This document shows, in pieces, positions 54,501 to 64,000 of a stretch of 64,000 nucleotides of DNA (positions are counted from its first letter, which is position 1; every line of letters starts with the position of its first letter). A model generated the notes under the pieces. That model was not told where the DNA came from. It made no database searches and was given only the letters and a program-made list of their open reading frames with translations. The translations under genes and the position numbers were made by a program. Source of the DNA: Coturnix japonica (taxonomy: Eukaryota; Chordata; Aves; Galliformes; Phasianidae); contig NC_029521.1 in the NCBI RefSeq assembly GCF_001577835.2, positions 19,436,470 to 19,500,469 of the forward strand, in the 5' to 3' direction.

Positions 54501-57500
54501 GGACTGGGTTGTTCTGATGGGACTTAAGAGCTGTAGAGCCGGCCTGTCACAAATACTAGGCTTTGCAGCTATGTCCCCCTTGCTCAGCATGTCACCCTCT
54601 TCATTTTCTACTTGCAGGTCCCTTTGTGGAGGAGCTGTTTGAAGTGACATCCTGCTATTTCCCTATTGATTTTACTCCAGTGAGTGAATCTGCCGCCTGC
54701 TATTGCTTGTTCTTTCTGGTGATGTTCCCTCCAGGGAATGGAAGGAGAGGGTGGGCAAGACTCTTAGCCTAGGTACTGTTGTGCTGTTAGCTATAGTATC
54801 CAGGCTGATGCCAGACTGGCTGCAGTGATTGACACTGCTGTTGCCTTGCTGGATATGAGATGATGCAGTGTCAGCTGGTGGCTGATCTGGGATGTTTCAT
54901 GACGTGCTCTCCATACTTCTCTTCCAGCCCCCCAATGATCCACACGGCATCCAGAGAGAAGATCTGATCCTTAGCCTCCGGGCTGTACTGGCCTCCACGC
55001 CGCAGTTTGCTGAGGTAGGTAGCAGTTTGGGTTCTTGAACACAGGCCGCCTTTCATAATACTGCAACTCTTAGTGCAGCTCTGCAGGAAGTAAATGAGAC
55101 CAGGAGTCTGTGCAAGGACACCCCATGTCCTGGTACTCCTTGTGTCCTGCCAGTCCCTGGGGCTGCGCGTGTGGAGGGTGCTGCCTGTTGCACGTTTTTC
55201 TCTACCTCTGCCTCTCCTGGCAGAGGCTGAGCTTGCAGCCCTGCAAGGCCATGGATAAAGTGGTACAAAGAGCAGGATGAGTCTTAACCATCTCTTTCTG
55301 CAGTTCCTGCTCCCTCTGCTCATCGAGAAATTGGATTCAGACCTGCAAAGTGCCAAGCTTGACTCCCTGCAGACTCTGGTAAGGAGGGATCCACCGCTCC
55401 CTTTAGACCACAGCTGGACAGTGCCAGTAGAAGCCAACCACCTCCAAGCTCCTCTCTTGTATCTGGCAGCCAAAGTCTCTCACTTGCAGAGCCTGGTTTA
55501 TAGTTTCTAGGATCCTAGTTAGGCCTGCATCACTCTTTCCTCTCTTTGAGTGCTTCATGTAGTCCTGCTTGAGTCTGCCAGTGTGGGCAGCATCCCTGCT
55601 CTCTGTTCTAATGACACAAGTTTGTTTTGCTTTGTTTTGTTTTTTCTCTCCTGGCTCCTTTTTACAGACTGCTTGCTGTGCTATCTATGGGCAGAAGGAG
55701 CTACAGGAATTCCTCCCTAGCCTCTGGTCATCCCTGCGCAGGGAGGTGAGTACTGCAGAGCCCCTAACAAGTATTCCAGCACAGCTGGACTCCTCCTGAG
55801 CAGGAGTTCACAGACAAACCAGTAGAGCCCCATATCTCCCTCCAGCCCCCACCTGTGGCCTTGGACAGCTCATATGAAAAGTGGGGATGGGGGGGGACAG
55901 GCTACCCCTACTGGTGTGTCTGGGGGGATTGTTGGGTGTGCTTGTTCAAGGCACTCAGGAAGTGATAATGGAGCCTGAGCCTCTTCAGCCCATGTTGGGA
56001 GTGTAAAGCCTGTGGTTGGGGTCAGCACTGAGCTCAGCTTACCCCACGGCATCTCCTGCAGGTGTTCCAGACAGCGAGTGAGAAGATCGAGGCAGAGTGC
56101 CTCTCTGCATTGCACGCCCTTTCTGCTTGTCTCTCCCGTTCTGTGCTCAGCTCAGATGCCGAGGACCTGCTGGACTCCTTCCTTAGCAGCATTCTGCAAG
56201 GTAGCTGCCAGGGAGACCTGCCCGTCTCTGAGCAGAGTGGCCTGTTGGCATTGCCAGACCTGCAAGCATCCTCCTAGCCAAAGGGAGGTGTTCTGCCCTC
56301 ATGTTCTCCTTGAAGCCTGTTTCTTCTATTTCTGGCAGCTAGTGTTGGCTTCCCTGAGAGAGTATCAGCTGTAGGAGGGAGGAGAAGAGGGTACAGTAGG
56401 AAATAAAAACTGAGTGGAGTTGCTTCCCTCTCTTTGCAGTGGGATGTCCAAAGCTTTGCTGTGTGCCTGGAGCTGGGGGCAGCAGCTCTGCCTAGGAGGC
56501 TGCACTGCAGCTCAGAGCTGTGTCCCAGCGGCACATTGTAGTCCAGTTATCAGCCATGCCCTGCACGTGAGGCAGAGGCGGTTCTGCCGGTGTAGCTAAC
56601 ACCCAGCCTATCTCAGATTGCAGACACCATCTCTGTGAGCCTGACATGAAGCTGGTGTGGCCAAGTGCCAAACTCCTGCAGGCAGCAGCAAGTGCCTCCC
56701 TCCGCACTTACCACCGCCTCACCCACAGCATCCTTCCCCTGCTGCTGGAGCAGTACAACAAGCATTCACAGGTGAGGGGCACCCTGGGCTCAGCGGTCAC
56801 AGGCAGCGGGGTTGAGTGCACCTTGTGACTGTCCAACTTGGTGAGAGGAAGGGGGCATCAACCAAAGTGGGTGTCCTTCCCTGGCTGTGGGTGGGCACCC
56901 CTGGCCTTGTGGCATTGGGCTGAGATGTTGCAGTGACAGAGAGCTGGGTTACACCTTTGTATCCCTGCAGAGCAGCCAGAGAAGGACAATCTTGGAAATG
57001 CTGCTGGGTTTCCTGGAGTTGCAGCAGAAATGGGGACATGTAGAAGAAGGTGAGGTTTGCTGGTCTTTCGGAAGGAACCCAGACTCCCTTAAGTGTGACC
57101 CTGAAAGCTTCTGGCGCTGCTTTGCCTTCCCTTATGCTGACAGAGGAGACAAGCTCATTGACTTGGGTGGCTGCATGTGCAGCCTGCCCCAGGGATTTAG
57201 TGTGATTGGATGTGAACTGGCAGGGCCTCAGGAAGTGTCTGTCTGGTGCTGTGTGGCAGTGGTTGTGCCGTGACAGTGAGCTGCAGGCAGTGACTCCATG
57301 CTTCTGTCTCCAGATGAGAGTGCTCTGCTGTCGCTCCAGGAGCCGGTTTGCTCTGTGGTGTTCTCAGCACTCACAGATCCCAGTGTGCAGCTCCAGCTGG
57401 TTGGGATCAGGGCACTGACTGTCCTGGGCTCTCTGCAAGGTTGGTGTTTCTCATCCCCTGGGGAGGCAGAGGGGAGGTGTTGCCCTGCTCTGGGAGCTGT

Positions 57501-60500
57501 GGTCAGCTGTCTGTGCTGCATGTGGATGCACAGGAGGAGTGGCAGCACTTCTTATCCAGTCTGTGAGCTCCAGGAACACTTGATTTATCTTGCCTGCTTG
57601 TACTGGGCACCTTGAATCTTTGGAGTTTGTGTGCTGCTGCATTGCTAATAGCCTGGACGAGAAGAGGGAAGGATGCTGGCCAGAACGCTGGGATCTCAGC
57701 CTTTGGCCAAGGGCATGATTCCTCTCCGGCTCTTGTTCCAGGCTTCCTGTCGCCCTCTGACCTGGAGCTGGTTGTGGATCATCTTGTCCGGCTCTCTCTG
57801 CACGAGGAAGATTCCCAGAGCAGGTGAGTGCTGAGCTGACACTGCTCCAGTCACCCATACTCTGGGATGAGGAACGAGATCTGGCTCTGCTACAGAGATG
57901 GGCTTAGTCTGGGTGGAGGCAAAGGAACTATGGAAAGACCACATGGGTCTAGAAGCAAAGGGAATAAGCCATGTGGTTTCTGGAATTGGAATTAAAAAGT
58001 CTGGGTCTGTCAAAGCAAGGGACTCTACTGCCAATAGGGTGAAAAAAGCAGAATCCTGAGAAATGGATTTCTGGTGGTACGTTCTGGCCAGGATCTTTGC
58101 AGCTGGTGCACAAACAGCCCAGAGTTTGCATTGCTTACATCACCCCTCCTGCTCTCTTCCCTCCTGGCAGTGAAGCAGCGATGGAAGCAGCTGGATCTCT
58201 GGCCCCTGTCTACCCAAAAGTTTTCTCTGGACGCATGGTACCCAGGCTCGGAGAGGAACTGCAGTCAGGTAAGGCTGACAGCCTTGCAAAGGGATTAACT
58301 TCTGGTATTGGGGTGAAAGAGAGAGACTGTGCCGTACTGTTCTCTGCACTGAGGAATTCCTAGCACATGTGCTGTGTTGCTTGCACAGAGGAAGCTGTGT
58401 CTGGAGATCACAAACAGCCTGCACAGCAGGGACTGCCCATGAGGAGCTGCCCAGTCACAGACAGGACAGGATGCTTTGGACTTTGCTTGGGCCAGAGCAC
58501 TGCAGGGGGGCTGGGCCATCCCAACACCCCTCTGAGCTGTGTTTCCTCTTCAGAGCTGGAGGAGGAGAGCTCTCGGGATCTCCGCTCCTTGCAGCAGCAC
58601 TGCCTGCAGGCCTTGGCAGCTGTGTCCACACACCCCAGCATTGTGAGGGAAACTGTCCCTGTCCTGCTGCAGCACCTCCAGAAGGTGCAGAAAGGTAACA
58701 CAGCTGGAGGCAGGCAGCTCCTCACTCTGCAGGATGAGGAGGGAGGGCTGTGTTACCAACCACACTGTTCTGTAAATGGGGCCGTGCACCTGATTGCTGC
58801 CCTAGGGTGCTGGCCTGGAAATGGAATGGGTGCAGCAGCTGTTTGATATGATGCTGAATGTGCCCTACAGGGAGCGAGGCCGGGAGTGCCCAAAACGTGG
58901 TCTCTGTGTGTCAGAGTTTGCACCGCGTGGCCCTGCAGTGCCAGCAGGATGCAGAGGGATACTGGTACTACCACCAGGCAGTGGTGCCGTGTCTGCTGGC
59001 TATGGCCGTGCAGGCTGCCACACAAGGTAAGCCAGTGGATGGAGCAAATTGGGGAGAGAGCTGTGCTCTGAGCTCCCTGCTCCAGCAAAGAACGCTGCTG
59101 CTGCCATCCAACGGCAAACGAGGGCACTGCGGGCTCCTGGCTGGAGGCAGAGCAGCAGTGCCCCACGAGCAGTGTGGGTCACAGGGCTGTGCCTGCCGCT
59201 GGGCAGTGACAGTGGGCTCCACTGTGTCCCTTTTCACCTGTTGTCTGCAGAGAGCAGCCGCCCGCTGGTAAGCAAGGTGCTGCTGGAGGAGGAGGTGCTG
59301 ACTGCCATGGTCCCTGTGATCAGCGCTGCCACCACTCACCTCAGCCCTGAGTGAGTAGTGCTGGTGTGGGATGTTGGACGCTGCCTCGTGGGGAAGGGCA
59401 GGCTGTGTGCCCCTCTGCCACTACACAGAGGAGGTGCTCAGGAGTTCTATGGTGACTCCCAGAGCAGCACATTGCCACGTCTCCTTTCTCATAGGCTGGC
59501 TGCCCAGAGTGTATCTCATGTGGTGCCCCTCTTCCTGGATGGAGAGGTCTCCTTTCTGCCCCAAAACAGTTTTTCTTGTTCCTTCCAGCCTTTCGAGGTG
59601 TGTGGGGTGTTTTACTGGGGCAAGGACAGGGTGCTGGCACGAGCTGCCAACCAGGATCATGGTGATGTGTGTGCTGTTCTTTCCCTGCAGGGTGGGGAGT
59701 GCTTGGAGCCACAGAGACGTTTAGTTGCCCTCCTTATGGCATTTGTCTGTTCCTTACCCCGCAATGTAAGTTGGTGAGAAGGGTAGAAAGGGCCCTGGTG
59801 AGCACCATCCTGTCCAGATCCATAGTGAGCTCCATGGGCAGAGAAAGGGACCAGCTGTGGGCCTAACTTATAACACACTCTTTGTCTCTCTTAGGTGGTA
59901 ATTCCTCAGCAGGAACGGTTGCTCAGGGAACTGCTGGCACTGAGTTGCTCCTGCAACTGTCTCTTCACCGCCACCACAGCTTCCAAGTGTTTTGCAGGGC
60001 TGGTAAACAAGCACCCAGCAGGTAAGGGAGCAGGCAGATTTTGGGGGTCCCTGCACGGGGCTGGCAGGGAAGTGGCTCGACATCTCCCTTCTGTGTTCCC
60101 AGGGCAGCAGCTGGATGAGATCCTGCAGCTTGCAGTGAACAGGATGGAGCCTGGCCTTGTGGAAGGGCCTCACCGAATGCAGGCACTCACTCTGCTGCTC
60201 TGGGTAAGGCTTGTCTGTGTGTGTGGGAAGTGATTGCCCCAGAGAACCTTAGCTGCATGGTGCTGACTCTGCTCTGCCTGCACAGGTGACCAAAGCCCTG
60301 GTACTGCGCTACCACCCCCTGAGCTCCCAGCTGACAGACAAGGTAGGCAGCAGTGAGGCTGGGCACTCCTGAAGGAGCCTTCCTGCTCCCCCTGCCTCTG
60401 GTCAGCAGCCCAAGTTGCCATGGCTCCCTTTTTCAGCGCTCTCTTCCTCGCAGCTGCTGGGCCTGCTGAGTGACGTGGAGCTGGGTCCCGCTGCAGCCGA

Positions 60501-61527
60501 CGGCTTCTCCCTGCTCATGGCTGAGTCCCCAGACGTGCTGCATAAAGGCTGCCATGCTGACGTGCGCATCATGTTCCGACAGCGCTTCTTCACCGACAAC
60601 GTGCCCAAGCTGGTGCAAGGCTTCCATGGGGCTGGTGCCGGTGAGCAGCTGGCCCCAGCCTGGCCTCACCACCCACTGCCCCCTTACCCCGGGGATCTGA
60701 GCCAGCCTCCTTCCCCTTGCTACTTGTGACCATCTCTGCCTACCACAGATGTGAAGGCCAATTACCTGAAGAGCCTATCCCATGTGCTCAACCACCTTCC
60801 CAAACCTGTGCTGGTGACAGAACTGCCCACGGTGAGAGCTGGCCTCAGTAGGGGGACTATGGCAGTGCAGGCTGCACAGCAGGGTTACTCACGTTTCCCA
60901 TGTCCCCTCCACCCACAGCTGCTTTCCCTCCTGCTTGAAGCCTTGTCCTGCTCAGACCGTGTAGTACAGCTCTCCACCCTGAGCTGCCTCCAGCCGCTGC
61001 TGCTCGAAGCCCCCCAGATCATGAGCCTGCACATTGAGACACTGGTCACCAAGTTCCTCAGCCTTACCTCCAGCCCTGCCATGGTGTGTACACCCCTCTC
61101 TGCACCGCACACCCCTCTCCTGTGTCCCAGCCCCTTCCATCCTTCACTTCTCTCTCTTTCAGGCTGTCCGCATCGCTGCCCTGCGCTGTGCCCATGCGCT
61201 CACCAGCCTGCCCACAATAGTGGTAAGTGCTCCTGCTTCCTGCTCCTCCTTGTGCAAACGGGTCCCAGTCACGGCTGGGGCAGCCAGCACCTGGAGGGCT
61301 CCTGCTGAGAGCAGTTGTCCTCCAGCTGCTCCCATACAAGGCCCGAGTTATCAGGGCACTGGCCAAGCCTTTGGATGACAAGAAGAGGTTGGTGCGGAAG
61401 GAGGCAGTAGCAGCACGAGGAGAATGGTGAGTGTGGGGCTGGAGCAGCAGGGAGTCGGTGTGTTTGAGACATGGCTGATGGCAGTCTCTGTCTCCACAGG
61501 TTCCTGGTGGGGAGCCCAGGCAGGTGA
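48516..61527 (+). CDS. MMS19: MMS19 homolog, cytosolic iron-sulfur assembly component
   Basis: HEAT-repeat scaffold of the cytosolic Fe-S targeting complex (with CIAO1 and CIAO2B) that delivers clusters to DNA repair and replication enzymes. Its 31 exons, 1,020 residues (human 1,030), all in phase: 48516-48603, 50574-50622, 51393-51493, 52973-53058, 53403-53477, 54033-54102, 54280-54408, 54618-54679, 54928-55014, 55304-55378, 55668-55745, 56062-56200, 56617-56771, 56971-57049, 57314-57439, 57742-57823, 58171-58268, 58554-58694, 58871-59026, 59251-59350, 59495-59597, 59691-59765, 59895-60021, 60103-60203, 60286-60342, 60454-60640, 60749-60831, 60919-61083, 61163-61222, 61326-61426 and 61500-61527. 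Landmarks are FYENRLQDHHLVIPSVLQGL, FTFGFIQVMDGEKDPRNL, RQRFFTDNVPKLVQGF and AKPLDDKKRLVRKEAV; it ends VGSPGR. The first intron is the longest. Confidence 0.97.
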
Positions 61528-61838
61528 ACACCCCGCATCCCCTCCCCGTGCTTACTGACAATCTGACCAGGACCCTGTCAATGTCACGGACCCAGCTTCC
61601 CTCAGAGCCTGGTACTGCCTGGAGCACCGGGGCTGGAGAATGGGGGCCTGCAGGCAGCACCTTGTGGCCCCTTCCTGGCCCACACTGCCCTCTCCTCTGC
61701 ACCTAGCAGAGGGAAGGAGCTGTGCTGCTTATGACTTGACTGTAGCCAGGGACGCTGAGGGACAGATTTGCCACGTGTGAACTGTAAGGGCAGGCTTGTG
61801 CACACAGGTGCTCAGTGCAGCACCTCACATGTGAGAGG

Positions 61839-61844
61839 AATAAA
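61839..61844 (+). terminator. MMS19: Polyadenylation signal of MMS19
   Basis: AATAAA lies about 310 bases after the MMS19 stop. The ZDHHC16 signal on the other strand is about 220 bases further on. Confidence 0.75.
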
Positions 61845-62035
61845 CTTGTCTGTTTTTATAATGCAGTGTGGGGTCTCAGTGCAGCCCAAGCAGAGATAGC
61901 AGTGCCTGTGCTAGCTGTCACACAGCTGAAGGGGCTGGGTGCAAGCCCTTACTTTTCCTTGCAAGCTGGAATCATAAGCCTCCCTTTGCCCTCAGCCAGC
62001 TGTGTCTCCCACTGTGGAAATGAGCCAAACATCCT

Positions 62036-62068
62036 TTTATTAAAAAAAAAAAAACAAACACCTTTATT
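62036..62068 (-). terminator. ZDHHC16: Paired polyadenylation signals of ZDHHC16
   Basis: On the minus strand AATAAA occurs twice (plus-strand TTTATT at 62063-62068 and 62036-62041), with a run of 13 T between them. The ZDHHC16 3' UTR would run from 62445 to about 62020-62045. Confidence 0.65.
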
Positions 62069-62445
62069 GGATGCTCTTAAAAAGTTTCCCTGGGGAATGC
62101 TTAGGGGGCAGGTAAGCCATCCTTTGCCCCTTGCCCTGTCATTGAGCCACACCGGGCCCTGTGCTGGCCCATACTGATGCGTAGAGAGGAAAGTACCTTC
62201 ATTGAGACTGGGGAGCAGCTGTTTTGCCCCCCTCCCCAGGGCTGCCTGCAGCCACTGAGGTGCTAATAGAGCAGGCAACCAGGCCTTGACTGAAGTTCTA
62301 CTTCCCAGAGCTCTGACTCTGGTAAGAGGTGTGTGCCAGCACCTGCCTTCCACCAGCCACTTGGGCCAAACTGAGCCGTGGTTGTGGAGTGGGTTCCCTG
62401 TGTGCTCCCCTGCCAGCGGGGAGGGACTGCCGCAGCACCCGGGCC

Positions 62446-63488
62446 TCAGATGGCCAGGAGTGGTGTGCGCTGCTTGGTCATGCAGGGAGGCAGCTCCCAG
62501 CTCAGGCCTGTTCCATGGGGCAAGTGAGGAGAGGGCAGCAGGACACGGGTGAGCCAGTGCCTGTGGGGAGAGAAGCAAAGCCTGCAACAAAAAGCTGAAG
62601 TAGTGGTACCACAGAGTGGAGCCAGGGCTGGCCCTCAGCTGCCACAACACCTGGGAGAGGTGTACAGCAGTACTGACTCAGCCAGATCTTGGCAAAGCTG
62701 AGGCAGTTGGAGGTTGCGCTACAGCTGGCCCAAAAATTGGTCTGGGTCCTCTGAGCCCTGTACAGCTGGTTTTCATAGTTTCATAATTTCGTGCGGGTTG
62801 GAAGGGACTTTAGAGATCATCGAGTCCGGCCCCCGGGATTCGAGCCTCTGTGTAGCAGAGCGGCACTTCTACCACTTGCGCCACAGGGGGGATTCGAACT
62901 CCGGGCCCCAGTGTTGCATGGCGGCATCTTTAACCACTGCGCCACCGGGGCACACTTGGTTCCTGGGTCCCAGAACCTTCGTGCTTTACCTTGGCACGTC
63001 CACTCCCAGAAACACCTTCCAGTTATCCCAGCTGCCGTAACTGTAGGGGTTTCTGAACACCTGTGGGCCAGGGAGATGCACATCAAGTCTGGCTCTGCCT
63101 GGCTGGCCCTCCCACCCTGGGGGCTGTGCTTACCTTGCCTTTCTTCTGCAGGCGCTGCCTCTCCTTCTTATTGATGTGCCTCTCAATGCTGGTTTCCCCA
63201 CGGGTGATGAGGGCAGCATGCCACACTGTGAGGGCACCCAGGGCCAATGCTACTGAGCTGGGGACAAGCCACAGTAGAGCAAAGCTAGAGCAAAGCAGCC
63301 TAGCCCAGGGAAGGTGGCATAGAAGGAGCAGCACAGCAGTGCTGCAGCAGACCCCACTGCTTCCCCCCAGCATCCTCCCAGCCTCTGTAACCCCATTATT
63401 ACCTGCACAGGACCCAGAGGTAGACCACACTTTTGTGGAAAGCTCGCTGGCGGAAGGAGAAGGTGGGTGGTGGGGTCTGGTAATACGT
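62446..63488 (-). CDS. ZDHHC16: Palmitoyltransferase ZDHHC16, C-terminal exons (partial, runs off the window)
   Basis: DHHC-type S-acyltransferase of the ER/Golgi (Aph2). Four 3' exons are visible in transcript order: 63403-63488, 63134-63257, 62990-63060 and 62446-62560, with consistent GT-AG sites and phases. They encode TYYQTPPPTFSFRQRAFHKS, a transmembrane segment (VYLWVLCSSVALALGALTVW), ITRGETSIERHINKKERQRL, VFRNPYSYGSWDNWKVFLGV and HWLTRVLLPSPHLPHG, ending TPLLAI. This matches the human C-terminal half as I recall it. The catalytic DHHC cysteine-rich domain must lie beyond 64000. The penultimate exon's donor (62989) is 36 bases from a SINE. Confidence 0.92.
62770..62953 (-). mobile_element. 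Dimeric tRNA-like SINE with CR1-type 3' tail
   Basis: Read on the minus strand, two related tRNA-like units follow one another. Each has a pol III A box (TGGCGCAGTGG at 62934-62944; TGGCGCAAGTGG at 62872-62883) and a B box (GTTCGAATCC at 62890-62899; CTCGAATCCC at 62835-62844). The last 60 bases (62770-62830) are a CR1 3' end: GATGATCTCTAAAGTCCCTT, CCAACCC, then ATTATGAAACTATGAAAA. Heads plus borrowed LINE tail is the SINE architecture. It sits in the last ZDHHC16 intron in the sense orientation. Confidence 0.82.
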
Positions 63489-64000
63489 CTGAAAAAGGAC
63501 AGAGCGGGACGTTACCAGAATGCTTTATAGTGTGAAGCCACGCAGGGAGTGCAGTGCTCCTTTGATCAAGGAATCAGGCAGTTAGAAAGGACTGGCACCA
63601 GAACCAACACAACAGCTAGGGTAAGTGGGAGGCAGCCAAAGAGCCACAAGACAGGTAGACACCAGTTGAGAGCTGGCATATGAGTGACAAGCAGTGTGCT
63701 GGAGCTCAGGGAGCAGGTCACTGCACCACATAGGAGATGATGCTCAGGGTGAGATGTGTACATGATGCTGCTGCAGCTTCCCCAGGAGAGCAGAGTCTAA
63801 GTAGCACATGCCAAATGTTGGCCTGGCCCCAATGCTGCTGCTGCCACCAGGCAAAGCCACCGAAAGCTTGGTATGTGGGGAAGCAAACCCAAAACTGCTG
63901 GAGGCTGTGCCTGTAGCAGAGCTGCCCAGGCAGCCCTAGCTCTGTGACTCATGAGACAAGCATGGGGGCTTGTTTTTGCCAAGGGCTGCATTTTGAGAGA
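63489..64000. other. ZDHHC16: ZDHHC16 intron, right edge of window
   Basis: Beyond the first visible ZDHHC16 exon I find no further exon before the window ends. The open frames here do not resemble the DHHC domain. Confidence 0.5.

Noticed and set aside
62831-62953. Possible functional tRNA gene pair
   Set aside because: The A and B boxes are good, but the units lack a full cloverleaf and acceptor stem and run straight into a CR1 tail. It is a SINE.

Overview
The window is vertebrate nuclear DNA from a bird, most likely a galliform-type genome. It has compact introns, GC-rich CpG promoters, CR1 LINE fragments and a CR1-tailed SINE. I read the genes from spliced exons: consensus splice sites, matching phases, and recall of the human orthologues. 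The gene order is the mirror image of human 10q24.2, consistent with an intact ancestral synteny block.

Layout, left to right: CRTAC1 (+, 1689-8224, with an alternative last exon at 9755-9885); GOLGA7B (-, 9679-11266); SFRP5 (+, 15598-17235); ZFYVE27/protrudin (-, 19899-23732); MARVELD1 (-, 26197-26727); AVPI1 (+, 27524-27955); PI4K2A (-, 29653-35162); MORN4 (+, 36032-36912); HOGA1 (-, 38467-40613); ANKRD2 (-, 41465-43432); UBTD1 (-, 44673-48091); MMS19 (+, 48516-61527); and the 3' part of ZDHHC16 (-, 62446-63488), which runs off the right edge. MARVELD1/AVPI1, PI4K2A/MORN4 and UBTD1/MMS19 share short divergent CpG promoters. CRTAC1/GOLGA7B, AVPI1/PI4K2A, MORN4/HOGA1 and MMS19/ZDHHC16 converge tail to tail.

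The genes do not form one pathway. They cover extracellular proteins (CRTAC1, SFRP5), membrane traffic and palmitoylation (GOLGA7B, ZFYVE27, PI4K2A, ZDHHC16), a MARVEL membrane protein, MAPK signalling (AVPI1), a MORN adaptor, mitochondrial hydroxyproline breakdown (HOGA1), a muscle stress sensor (ANKRD2), a ubiquitin-like protein (UBTD1) and cytosolic Fe-S delivery (MMS19).

The most striking region is 9679-9971. There the last exon of the long CRTAC1 isoform lies antisense, in exact codon register, over the GOLGA7B C-terminal exon. It also covers the branch site of a GOLGA7B intron that looks U12-type. One palindromic CCTGCAGG can act as 3' splice site on both strands. Other points of note are a dimeric tRNA-like SINE with a CR1 tail in a ZDHHC16 intron, a 21-nt ZFYVE27 microexon beside its FFAT motif, full CRE palindromes in three neighbouring promoters, and splice-site-like tandem repeats in the MORN4 5' region. 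I saw no endogenous retrovirus, CRISPR array, rRNA or functional tRNA.
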